Of a stretch of 41,173 nt of DNA, positions 1 to 10,082 are shown one piece after another. The stretch's first letter is position 1. Each line of letters starts with the position of its first letter. A model generated the notes under the pieces. It was not told the DNA's origin, searched no databases, and saw only the letters and a program-made list of their open reading frames with translations. Source of the stretch: Utricularia gibba (lineage: Eukaryota; Streptophyta; Magnoliopsida; Lamiales; Lentibulariaceae); the NCBI GenBank assembly GCA_002189035.1, contig NEEC01000146.1:1-41173 (forward strand), in the 5' to 3' direction. The translations under genes and the position numbers were made by a program.

Positions 1-1238
1 CATTGGGGCGGTCATGAGATCCTAACTTCAATAAAGGTATCACGATTTTCGTCGAATGGGACCTTATTGTGCTGTGAAGTCAGACCGAACCTTGGGTCCG
101 GACGAAGTTCCCAACAACAGCACCCGCCAAAAACGACAACTTTTCTTGAAAAAGCATGTAGGCAGCCGCCGAAAACCCAACGTTAATAAATGCATCACTT
201 TTTTGGCCGGGCTACAAATGACTATGGGCCAGAGCGCGACTCGACCATTTGCTCGATACTAGTGCCAGCGCACCTCGTCAAATATAAATCAGGTTGTTGA
301 GAAAACCATTTGGGGCGCTCATGACATCCTAACTTCATTAAATGCATCACGATTTTCATCGAGTAGGACCCGATTGGGCTCAGGAGCCAGACCAAACCTT
401 GGGCCCTTACAAAGCTGCCGACAGCACCCGCCTTAAAAACGGCAAGCTGTTGCTTGAAAAACCATGTGGGCAGCCGCCGACAACCCAACGTTAATAAATG
501 CATCACTTCTTTTGACGGGCTACAGCTGACTTTGAGCCCGACCCGAATTCCGGCCCGATCTCGGTGACCCACAAAAGCGCCTTCTCAAGTTTAAAGCATG
601 CTGTTGAAAAAAGCATTTGGGGTGGTCATGAGATCCTAACTTCAATAAAGGTATCACGATTTTCGTCGAATGGGACCTTATTGTGCTGTGAAGTCAGACC
701 GAACCTTGGGTCCGGACGAAGTTCCCAACAACAGCACCCGCCAAAAAACGACAACTTTTCCTTGAAAAAGCATGTAGGCAGCCGCCGAAAACCCAACGTT
801 AATAAATGCATCACTTTTTTGGCCGGGCTACAATGACTATGGGCCAGAGCGCGACTCGACCATTTGCTCGATACTAGAGCCAGCTTAAAGCACCTCGTCA
901 ATAAAAATCAGGTTGTTGAGAAAACCATTTGGGGCGCTCATGACATCCTAACTTCATTAAATGCATCACGATTTTCATCGAGTAGGACCCGATTGGGCTC
1001 AGGAGCCAGACCAACCTTGGGCCCTTACAAAGCTGCCAACGACAGCACCCGCCTTAAAACGGCAAGCTGTTGCTTGAAAAACCATGTGGGCAGCCGCCGA
1101 CAACCCAACGTTAATAAATGCATCACTTCTTTTGTCGGGCTACAGCTGACTTTGGGCCCGAGCTCGACCCGAATTCCGGCCGATCTCGGTGACCCACAAA
1201 AGCGCCTTCTCAAGTGTATAGCATGCTGTTGAAAAAAG
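1..1238 (+). repeat. A-B units at 1 and 614
   Basis: Starts: A 1, B 307, A 614, B 926. The first unit is a mosaic. Its A ends with right-type AAATATAAATC and TAGTGCCAG, and its B has GACGGGCTACAGC followed by TTTGAGCCCGACCCG, while its m3 is left-type (GGGCTCAGG, CACCCGCC). The second unit is ordinary left type. Position 1 starts exactly at an A boundary with one T missing. Confidence 0.85.
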
Positions 1239-2116
1239 CATTGGGGTTCATGAGATCCTAACTTCAATAAAGGTATCACGATTTTCGTCGAATGGGACCT
1301 TATTGTGCTGTGAAGTCAGACCGAACCTTGGGTCCGGACGAAGTTCCCAACAACAGCACCCGCCAAAAAACGACAACTTTTCCTTGAAAAAGCATGTAGG
1401 CAGCCGCCGAAAACCCAACGTTAATAAATGCATCACTTTTTTGGCCGGGCTACAATGACTATGGGCCAGAGCGCGACTCGACCATTTGCTCGATACTAGT
1501 GCCAGCTTAAAGCACCTCGTCGAATAAAAAATCAGGTTGTTGAGAAAACCATTTGGGGCGCTCATGACATCCTAACTTCATTAAATGCATCACGATTTTC
1601 ATCGAGTAGGACCCGATTGGGCTCAGGAGCCAGACCAAACCTTGGGCCTTACAAAGCTGCCAACGACAGCACCCGCCTTAAAACGGCAAGCTGTTGCTTG
1701 AAAAACCATTGGGCAGCCGCCGAAACCCAACGTTAAATGCATCACTTCTTTTTCGGGCTACAACTGACTATGGGCGAGCCCGACCCGACAATCCTTCTCA
1801 AATATAAAGTAGAGTGTGGAGAAAACCATTGGGGTTCTCATGACATCCTAACGCAAATGCATCACGATTTTCATCGAGGACCCGATTCTCCAGACCGAAC
1901 CTGGGCCCTTACAAAGCTGCCAACGACAGCACCCGCCTTAAAACGGCAAGCTGTTGCTTGAAAAACATGTGGGCAGCCGCCGAAACCCAACGTTAATAAA
2001 TGCATCACTTCTTTTGTCGGGCTACAGTTGACTTTGGGCCCTCGACCCGAATTCCGGCCCGATCTCGGTGACCCACAAAAGCGCCTTCTCAAGTGTAAGC
2101 ATGCTGTTGAAAAAAG
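1239..2116 (+). repeat. A-B'-C unit (878 bp)
   Basis: A 1239-1549, B' 1550-1826, C 1827-2116. B' lacks the run of C between its GCCCGACCCGAC and CCTTCTC parts. C has lost several bases around the GGACCCGATT and CAGACC sites. The head of m4' is CCATTGGGCAG rather than CCATGTGGGCAG. Confidence 0.85.
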
Positions 2117-2738
2117 CATTTGGGGCGGTCATGAGATCCTAACTTCAATAAAGGTATCACGATTTTCGTCGAATGGGACCTTATTGTGCTGTGAAGTCAG
2201 ACCGAACCTTGGGTCCGGACGAAGTTCCCAACACAGCACCCGCCAAAAAACGACAACTTTTCCTTGAAAAAGCATGTAGGCAGCCGCCGAAAACCCAACG
2301 TTAATAAATGCATCACTTTTTTCCGGGCTACAATGACTATGGGCCAGAGCGCGACTCGACCATTTGCTCGATACTAGAGCCAGCTTAAAGCACCTCGTCG
2401 AATAAAAATCAGGTTGTTGAGAAACCATTTGGGGCGCTCATGACATCCTAACTTCATTAAATGCATCACGATTTTCATCGAGTAGGACCCGATTGGGCTC
2501 AGGAGCCAGACCAACCTTGGGCCCTTACAAAGCTGCCAACGACAGCACCCGCCTTAAAACGGCAAGCTGTTGCTTGAAAAACCATGTGGGCAGCCGCCGA
2601 CAACCCAACGTTAATAAATGCATCACTTCTTTTGTCGGGCTACAGCTGACTTTGGGCCCGAGCTCGACCCGAATTCCGGCCGATCTCGGTGACCCACAAA
2701 AGCGCCTTCTCAAGTGTATAGCATGCTGTTGAAAAAAG
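2117..2738 (+). repeat. A-B unit (622 bp)
   Basis: A 2117-2425, B 2426-2738. Ordinary left-type copy. A carries TTTTTTCCGGGC instead of TTTTTTGGCCGGGC. Confidence 0.85.
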
Positions 2739-3645
2739 CATTTGGGGTTCATGAGATCCTAACTTCAATAAAGGTATCACGATTTTCGTCGAATGGGACC
2801 TTATTGTGCTGTGAAGTCAGACCGAACCTTGGGTCCGGACGAAGTTCCCAACAACAGCACCCGCCAAAAAACGACAACTTTTCCTTGAAAAAGCATGTAG
2901 GCAGCCGCCGAAAACCCAACGTTAATAAATGCATCACTTTTTTGGCCGGGCTACAATGACTATGGGCCAGAGCGCGACTCGACCATTTGCTCGATACTAG
3001 TGCCAGCTAGAGCACCTCGTCAATAAAAATCAGGTTGTTGAGAAAACCATTTGGGGCGCTCATGACATCCTAACTTCATTAAATGCATCACGATTTTCAT
3101 CGAGTAGGACCGATTGGGCTCAGGAGCCAGACCAAACCTTGGGCCCTTACAAAGCTGCCAACGACAGCACCCCTTAAAACGGCAAGCTGTTGCTTGAAAA
3201 ACCATTGGGCAGCCGCCGAAACCCAACGTTAAAATGCATCACTTCTTTTCGGGCTACAACTGACTATGGGCTGAGCCCGACCCGACCTCTGCCCAATCCC
3301 AAAACCCCCCGAGAGCGCCTTCTCAAATATAAAGTAGAGTGTGGAGAAAACCCATTGGGGTTCTCATGACATCCTAACAAAAGCAAATGCATCACGATTT
3401 TCATCGACTAGGACCCGATTGGGCTCCAGACCTTACAAAGCTGCCAACGACAGCACCCGCCTTAAAACGGCAAGCTGTTGCTTGAAAAACCATGTGGGCA
3501 GCCGCCGACAACCCAACGTTAATAAATGCATCACTTCTTTTGTCGGGCTACAGCTGACTTTGGGCCCGAGCTCGACCCGAATTCCGGCCCGATCTCGGAC
3601 CCACAAAAGCGCCTTCTCAAGTGTATAGCATGCTGTTGAAAAAAG
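2739..3645 (+). repeat. A-B'-C unit (907 bp)
   Basis: A 2739-3047, B' 3048-3352, C 3353-3645. The B' end retains the CCCAAAACCCCCCGAGAGC stretch. C lacks CGAACCTGGGCC after CTCCAGAC. Directly followed by another long unit. Confidence 0.85.
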
Positions 3646-4544
3646 CATTTGGGGCGGTCATGAGATCCTAACTTCAATAAAGGTATCACGATTTTCGTCG
3701 AATGGGACCTTATTGTGCTGTGAAGTCAGACCGAACCTTGGGTCCGGACGAAGTTCCCAACAACAGCACCCGCCAAAAAACGACAACTTTTCCTTGAAAA
3801 AGCATGTAGGCAGCCGCCGAAAACCCAACGTTAATAAATGCATCACTTTTTTGGCCGGGCTACAATGACTATGGGCCAGAGCGCGACTCGACCATTTGCT
3901 CGATACTAGAGCCAGCTTAAAGCACCTCGTCAATAAAAATCAGGTTGTTGAGAAAACCATTTGGGGCGCTCATGACATCCTAACTTCATTAAATGCATCA
4001 CGATTTTCATCGAGTAGGACCCGATTGGGCTCAGGAGCCAGACCAAACCTTGGGCCCTTACAAAGCTGCCAACGACAGCACCCGCCTTAAAACGGCAAGC
4101 TGTTGCTTGAAAAACCATGTGGGCAGCCGCCGACAACCCAACGTTAATAAATGCATCACTTCTTTTGTCGGGCTACAACTGACTATGGGCATGAGCCCGA
4201 CCCGAAGAGAGCGCCTTCTCAAATAAAAGTAGAGTGTGGAGAAAACCCATTGGGCTCATGACATCCTAACCAAATGCATCACGATTTTCATCGAGTAGGA
4301 CCCGATTGGGCTCCAGACCGAACCTGGGCCCTTACAAAGCTGCCAACGACAGCACCCGCCTTAAAACGGCAAGCTGTTGCTTGAAAAACCATGTGGGCAG
4401 CCGCCGACAACCCAACGTTAATAAATGCATCACTTCTTTTGTCGGGTACAGCTGACTTTGGGCCCGAGCTCGACCCGAATTCCGGCCCGATCTCGGTGAC
4501 CCACAAAAGCGCCTTCTCAAGTGTATAGCATGCTGTTGAAAAAG
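3646..4544 (+). repeat. A-B'-C unit (899 bp)
   Basis: A 3646-3957, B' 3958-4247, C 4248-4544. The m4' head reads CATGTGGGCAG and CCGACAACCC, as in m4, unlike most other B' copies. This suggests conversion by an m4-type sequence. The spacer before CGCCTTCTC is shortened. Confidence 0.85.
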
Positions 4545-5786
4545 CATTTGGGGGTCATGAGATCCTAACTTCAATAAAGGTATCACGATTTTCGTCGAAT
4601 GGGACCTTATTGTGCTGTGAAGTCAGACCGAACCTTGGGTCCGGACGAAGTTCCCAACAACAGCACCCGCCAAAAAACGACAACTTTTCCTTGAAAAAGC
4701 ATGTAGGCAGCCGCCGAAAACCCAACGTTAATAAATGCATCACTTTTTTCCGGGCTACGAATGACTATGGGCCAGAGCGCGACTCGACCATTTGCTCGAT
4801 ACTAGAGCCAGCTTAAAGCACCTCGTCAATAAAAATCAGGTTGTTGAGAAAATTTGGGGCGCTCATGACATCCTAACTTCATTAAATGCATCACGATTTT
4901 CATCGAGTAGGACCCGATTGGGCTCAGGAGCCAGACCAAACCTTGGGCCCTTACAAAGCTGCCAACGACAGCACCCGCCTTAAAACGGCAAGCTGTTGCT
5001 TGAAAAACCATGTGGGCAGCCGCCGACAACCCAACGTTAATAAATGCATCACTTCTTTTGTCGGGCTACAGCTGACTTTGGGCCCGAGCTCGACCCGAAT
5101 TCCGGCCGATCTCGGTGACCCACAAAAGCGCCTTCTCAAGTGTATAGCATGCTGTTGAAAAAAGCATTTGGGGGGTCATGAGATCCTAACTTCAATAAAG
5201 GTATCACGATTTTCGTCGAATGGGACCTTATTGTGCTGTGAAGTCAGACCGAACCTTGGGTCCGGACGAAGTTCCCAACAGCACCCGCCAAAAAACGACA
5301 ACTTTTGCTTGAAAAAGCATGTAGGCAGCCGCCGAAAACCCAACGTTAATAAATGCATCACTTTTTTGGCCGGGCTACAATGACTATGGGCCAGAGCGCG
5401 ACTCGACCATTTGCTCGATACTAGAGCCAGCTTAAAGCACCTCGTCGAATAAAAATCAGGTTGTTGAGAAACCATTTGGGGCGCTCATGACATCCTAACT
5501 TCATTAAATGCATCACGATTTTCATCGAGTAGGACCCGATTGGCTCAGGAGCCAGACCAAACCTTGGGCCCTTACAAAGCTGCCAACGACAGCACCCGCC
5601 TTAAAACGGCAAGCTGTTGCTTGAAAAACCATGTGGGCAGCCGCCGACAACCCAACGTTAATAAATGCATCACTTCTTTTGTCGGGCTACAGCTGACTTT
5701 GGGCCCGAGCTCGACCCGAATTCCGGCCCGATCTCGGTGACCCACAAAAGCGCCTTCTCAAGTGTAAAGCATGCTGTTGAAAAAAG
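4545..5786 (+). repeat. A-B units at 4545 and 5165
   Basis: Starts: A 4545, B 4852, A 5165, B 5473. The A/B junction at ~4850 has lost CCA, reading GAGAAAATTTGGGG. The second A lacks one CAA in CCCAACAACAGC. Otherwise left type. Confidence 0.85.
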
Positions 5787-6711
5787 CATTTGGGGCGGTC
5801 ATGAGATCTAACTTCAATAAAGGTATCACGATTTTCGTCGAATGGGACCTTATTGTGCTGTGAAGTCAGACCGAACCTTGGGTCCGGACGAAGTTCCCAA
5901 CAACAGCACCCGCCAAAAAACGACAACTTTTCCTTGAAAAAGCATGTAGGCAGCCGCCGAAAACCCAACGTTAATAAATGCATCACTTTTTTGGCCGGGC
6001 TACAATGACTATGGGCCAGAGCGCGACTCGACCATTTGCTCGATACTAGAGCCAGCTAAAGCACCTCGTCGAATAAAAATCAGGTTGTTGAGAAAACCAT
6101 TTGGGGCGCTCATGACATCCTAACTTCATTAAATGCATCACGATTTTCATCGAGTAGGACCCGATTGGGCTCAGGAGCCAGACCAAACCTTGGGCCCTTA
6201 CAAAGCTGCCAACGACAGCACCCGCCTTAAAACGGCAAGCTGTTGCTTGAAAAACCATTGGGCAGCCGCCGAAACCCAACGTTAATAAATGCATCACTTC
6301 CGGGCTACAACTGACTATGGGCATGAGCCCGACCCGACCTCTTGCCCAATCCCAAAACCCCCCGAGAGCGCCTTCTCAAATATAAAGTAGAGTGTGGAGA
6401 AAACCCATTGGGGTTCTCATGACATCCTAACAAAAGCAAATGCATCACGATTTTCATCGAGTAGGACCCGATTGGGCTCCAGACCGAACCTGGGCCCTTA
6501 CAAAGCTGCCAACGACAGCACCCGCCTTAAAACGGCAAGCTGTTGCTTGAAAAACCATGTGGGCAGCCGCCGACAACCCAACGTTAATAAATGCATCACT
6601 TCTTTTGTCGGGCTACAGCTGACTTTGGGCCCGAGCTCGACCCGAATTCCGGCCCGATCTCGTGACCCACAAAAGCGCCTTCTCAAGTGTATAGCATGCT
6701 GTTGAAAAAAG
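5787..6711 (+). repeat. A-B'-C unit (925 bp)
   Basis: A 5787-6097, B' 6098-6405, C 6406-6711. First of three consecutive long units. The B' end is complete. The m4' core reads CATCACTTCCGGGC, with a short loss relative to CATCACTTCTTTTCGGGC. Confidence 0.85.
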
Positions 6712-7618
6712 CATTTGGGGCGGTCATGAGATCCTAACTTCAATAAAGGTATCACGATTTTCGTCGAATGGGACCTTATTGTGCTGTGAAGTCAGACCGA
6801 ACCTTGGGTCCGGACGAAGTTCCCAACAACAGCACCCGCCAAAAAACGACAACTTTTCCTTGAAAAAGCATGTAGGCAGCCGCCGAAAACCCAACGTTAA
6901 TAAATGCATCACTTTTTTGGCCGGGCTACAATGACTATGGGCCAGAGCGCGACTCGACCATTTGCTCGATACTAGAGCCAGCTTAAAGCACCTCGTCAAT
7001 AAAAAATCAGGTTGTTGAGAAAACCATTTGGGGCGCTCATGACATCCTAACTTCATTAAATGCATCACGATTTTCATCGAGTAGGACCCGATTGGCTCAG
7101 GAGCCAGACCAAACCTTGGGCCCTTACAAAGCTGCCAACGACAGCACCCGCCTTAAAACGGCAAGCTGTTGCTTGAAAAACCATTGGGCAGCCGCCGAAC
7201 CCAACGTTAATAAATGCATCACTTCTTTTCGGGCTACAACTGACTATGGGAGCCCGACCCGACCTCCCCAATCGAGAGCGCCTTCTCAAATATAAAGTAG
7301 AGTGTGGAGAAAACCCATTGGGGTTCTCATGACATCCTAACAAAAGCAAATGCATCACGATTTTCATCGACTAGGACCCGATTGGGCCCAGACCGAACCT
7401 GGGCCCTTACAAAGCTGCCAACGACAGCACCCGCCTTAAAACGGCAAGCTGTTGCTTGAAAAACCATGTGGGCAGCCGCCGACAACCCAACGTTAATAAA
7501 TGCATCACTTCTTTTCGGGCTACAGCTGACTTTGGGCCCGAGCTCGACCCGAATTCCGGCCGATCTCGGTGACCCACAAAAGCGCCTTCTCAAGTGTATA
7601 GCATGCTGTTGAAAAAAG
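6712..7618 (+). repeat. A-B'-C unit (907 bp)
   Basis: A 6712-7024, B' 7025-7315, C 7316-7618. B' has lost part of the CTTGCCCAATCCCAAAACCC spacer, reading CCTCCCCAATCGAGAGCG. The C tail has CTTTTCGGGC, as in B', rather than CTTTTGTCGGGC. Confidence 0.85.
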
Positions 7619-8087
7619 CATTTGGGGTTCATGAGATCCTAACTTCAATAAAGGTATCACGATTTTCGTCGAATGGGACCTTATTGTGCTGTGAAGTCAG
7701 ACCGAACCTTGGGTCCGGACGAAGTTCCCAACAACAGCACCCGCCAAAAAACGACAACTTTTCCTTGAAAAAGCATGTAGGCAGCCGCCGAAAACCCAAC
7801 GTTAATAAATGCATCACTTTTTTGGCCGGGCTACAAATGACTATGGGCCAGAGCGCGACTCGACCATTTGCTCGATACTAGTGCCAGCTTAAAGCACCTC
7901 GTCAATAAAAATCAGGTTGTTGAGAAAACCATTTGGGGCGCTCATGACATCCTAACTTCATTAAATGCATCACGATTTTCATCGAGTAGGACCCGATTGG
8001 GCTCAGGAGCCAGACCAAACCTTGGGCCCTTACAAAGCTGCCAACGACAGCACCCGCCTTAAAACGGCAAGCTGTTGCTTGAAAAAC

Positions 8088-8240
8088 CATGTGGGCAGCC
8101 GCCGAAACCCAACGTTAATAAATGCATCACTTCTTTTCGGGCTACAACTGACTGGGCATGAGCCCGACCCGACCTCTTGCCCAATCCCAAAACCCCCCGA
8201 GAGCGCCTTCTCAAATATAAAGTAGAGTGTGGAGAAAACC
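8088..8240 (+). repeat. m4': B' 3' monomer specific to long units
   Basis: About 153 bp. It differs from m4 by CCGAAACCC, CTTTTCGGGC, ACAACTGACT and a 3' part resembling m2 (AAATATAAAGTAGAGTGTGG against AAATATAAATCAGGTTGTTG). It has no GAATTC. The 7-bp dyad TCGGGCT...AGCCCGA lies at 8137-8167. Confidence 0.8.
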
Positions 8241-8390
8241 CATTGGGGTTCTCATGACATCCTAACAAAAGCAAATGCATCACGATTTTCATCGAGTAGG
8301 ACCCGATTGGGCTCCAGACCGAACCTGGGCCCTTACAAAGCTGCCAACGACAGCACCCGCCTTAAAACGGCAAGCTGTTGCTTGAAAAAC
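8241..8390 (+). repeat. m5: C 5' monomer specific to long units
   Basis: About 150 bp. It is an m3-like monomer marked by CATTGGGGTTCTCATGAC, AACAAAAGCAAATGC and GGGCTCCAGACCGAACC. From CTTACAAAGCTGCC onward it is indistinguishable from m3. That shared tract is the likely crossover interval that produced B. Confidence 0.8.
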
Positions 8391-8547
8391 CATGTGGGCA
8401 GCCGCCGACAACCCAACGTTAATAAATGCATCACTTCTTTTGTCGGGCTACAGTTGACTTTGGGCCCGAGCTCGACCCGAATTCCGGCCCGATCTCGGTG
8501 ACCCACAAAAGCGCCTTCTCAAGTGTATAGCATGCTGTTGAAAAAAG
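8391..8547 (+). repeat. m6: C 3' monomer, equivalent to m4
   Basis: 157 bp, matching left-type m4 of ordinary B halves throughout (GTCGGGCTAC, GGGCCCGAGCTCGACC, GAATTC). This supports reading B as a B' head joined to a C tail. Confidence 0.8.
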
Positions 8548-9172
8548 CATTTGGGGCGGTCATGAGATCCTAACTTCAATAAAGGTATCACGATTTTCGT
8601 CGAATGGGACCTTATTGTGCTGTGAAGTCAGACCGAACCTTGGGTCCGGACGAAGTTCCCAACAACAGCACCCGCCAAAAAACGACAACTTTTCCTTGAA
8701 AAAGCATGTAGGCAGCCGCCGAAAACCCAACGTTAATAAATGCATCACTTTTCCGGGCTACGAATGACTATGGGCCAGAGCGCGACTCGACCATTTGCTC
8801 GATACTAGAGCCAGCTTAAAGCACCTCGTCGAATAAAAAATCAGGTTGTTGAGAAAACCATTTGGGGCGCTCATGACATCCTAACTTCATTAAATGCATC
8901 ACGATTTTCATCGAGTAGGACCCGATTGGGCTCAGGAGCCAGACCAAACCTTGGGCCCTTACAAAGCTGCCAACGACAGCACCCGCCTTAAAACGGCAAG
9001 CTGTTGCTTGAAAAACCATGTGGGCAGCCGCCGACAACCCAACGTTAATAAATGCATCACTTCTTTTGTCGGGCTACAGCTGACTTTGGGCCCGAGCTCG
9101 ACCCGAATTCCGGCCGATCTCGGTGACCCACAAAAGCGCCTTCTCAAGTGTATAGCATGCTGTTGAAAAAAG
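8548..9172 (+). repeat. A-B unit (625 bp) between long units
   Basis: A 8548-8858, B 8859-9172. Full-length left-type B. The dyad TCGGGC...GCCCGA spans 9069-9095, and the EcoRI site lies in the m4 portion. Confidence 0.85.
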
Positions 9173-10082
9173 CATTTGGGGTAATCATGAGATCCTAACT
9201 TCAATAAAGGTATCACGATTTCGTCGAATGGGACCTTATTGTGCTGTGAAGTCAGACCGAACCTTGGGTCCGGACGAAGTTCCCAACAACAGCACCCGCC
9301 AAAAAACGACAACTTTTCCTTGAAAAAGCATGTAGGCAGCCGCCGAAAACCCAACGTTAATAAATGCATCACTTTTTTGGCCGGGCTACAAATGACTATG
9401 GGCCAGAGCGCGACTCGACCATTTGCTCGATACTAGAGCCAGCTTAAAGCACCTCGTCAATAAAAATCAGGTTGTTGAGAAAACCATTTGGGGCGCTCAT
9501 GACATCCTAACTTCATTAAATGCATCACGATTTTCATCGAGTAGGACCCGATTGGGCTCAGGAGCCAGACCAAACCTTGGGCCCTTACAAAGCTGCCAAC
9601 GACAGCACCCGCCTTAAAACGGCAAGCTGTTGCTTGAAAAACCATTGGGCAGCCGCCGACAACCCAACGTTAATAAATGCATCACTTCTTTTCGGGCTAC
9701 AACTGACTATGGGCATGAGCCCGACCCGACCTCTGCCCAATCGAAGCGCCTTCTCAAATATAAAGAGTGTGGAGAAAACCCATTGGGGTTCTCATGACAT
9801 CCTAACAAAGCAAATGCATCACGATTTTCATCGGACCCGATTGGGCTCCCAGACCGAACCTGGGCCCTTACAAAGCTGCCAACGACAGCACCCGCCTTAA
9901 AACGGCAAGCTGTTGCTTGAAAAACCATGTGGGCAGCCGCCGACAACCCAACGTTAATAAATGCATCACTTCTTTTGTCGGGCTACAGCTGACTTTGGGC
10001 CCGAGCTCGACCCGAATTCCGGCCCGATCTCGGTGACCCACAAAAGCGCCTTCTCAAGTGTATAGCATGCTGTTGAAAAAAG
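9173..10082 (+). repeat. A-B'-C unit (910 bp)
   Basis: A 9173-9484, B' 9485-9780, C 9781-10082. The A start reads GGGGTAATCATGAG, a private variant. The C head has lost AG before GACCCGATTGG. Confidence 0.85.

Larger units (their letters stand above)
7619..8547 (+). repeat. Reference A-B'-C higher-order unit (929 bp)
   Basis: Most complete long unit: A 7619-7929, B' 7930-8240, C 8241-8547. B' opens like B but ends with a segment absent from B: GGGCATGAGCCCGACCCG, then a CCCAAAACCCCCCGAG stretch, then AAATATAAAGTAGAGTGTGG. C opens with a variant absent from B (CATTGGGGTTCTCATGAC, AAAAGCAAATGC, GGGCTCCAGACC) and ends like B. It is the third of three consecutive long units (5787, 6712, 7619). 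Confidence 0.9.

Noticed and set aside
8088-8390. B'-C extra sequence as a foreign insertion into an A-B unit.
   Set aside because: Both extra monomers are homologous to m4/m2 and m3 and keep the ~150-bp phase, so this is unit-number variation within the family.
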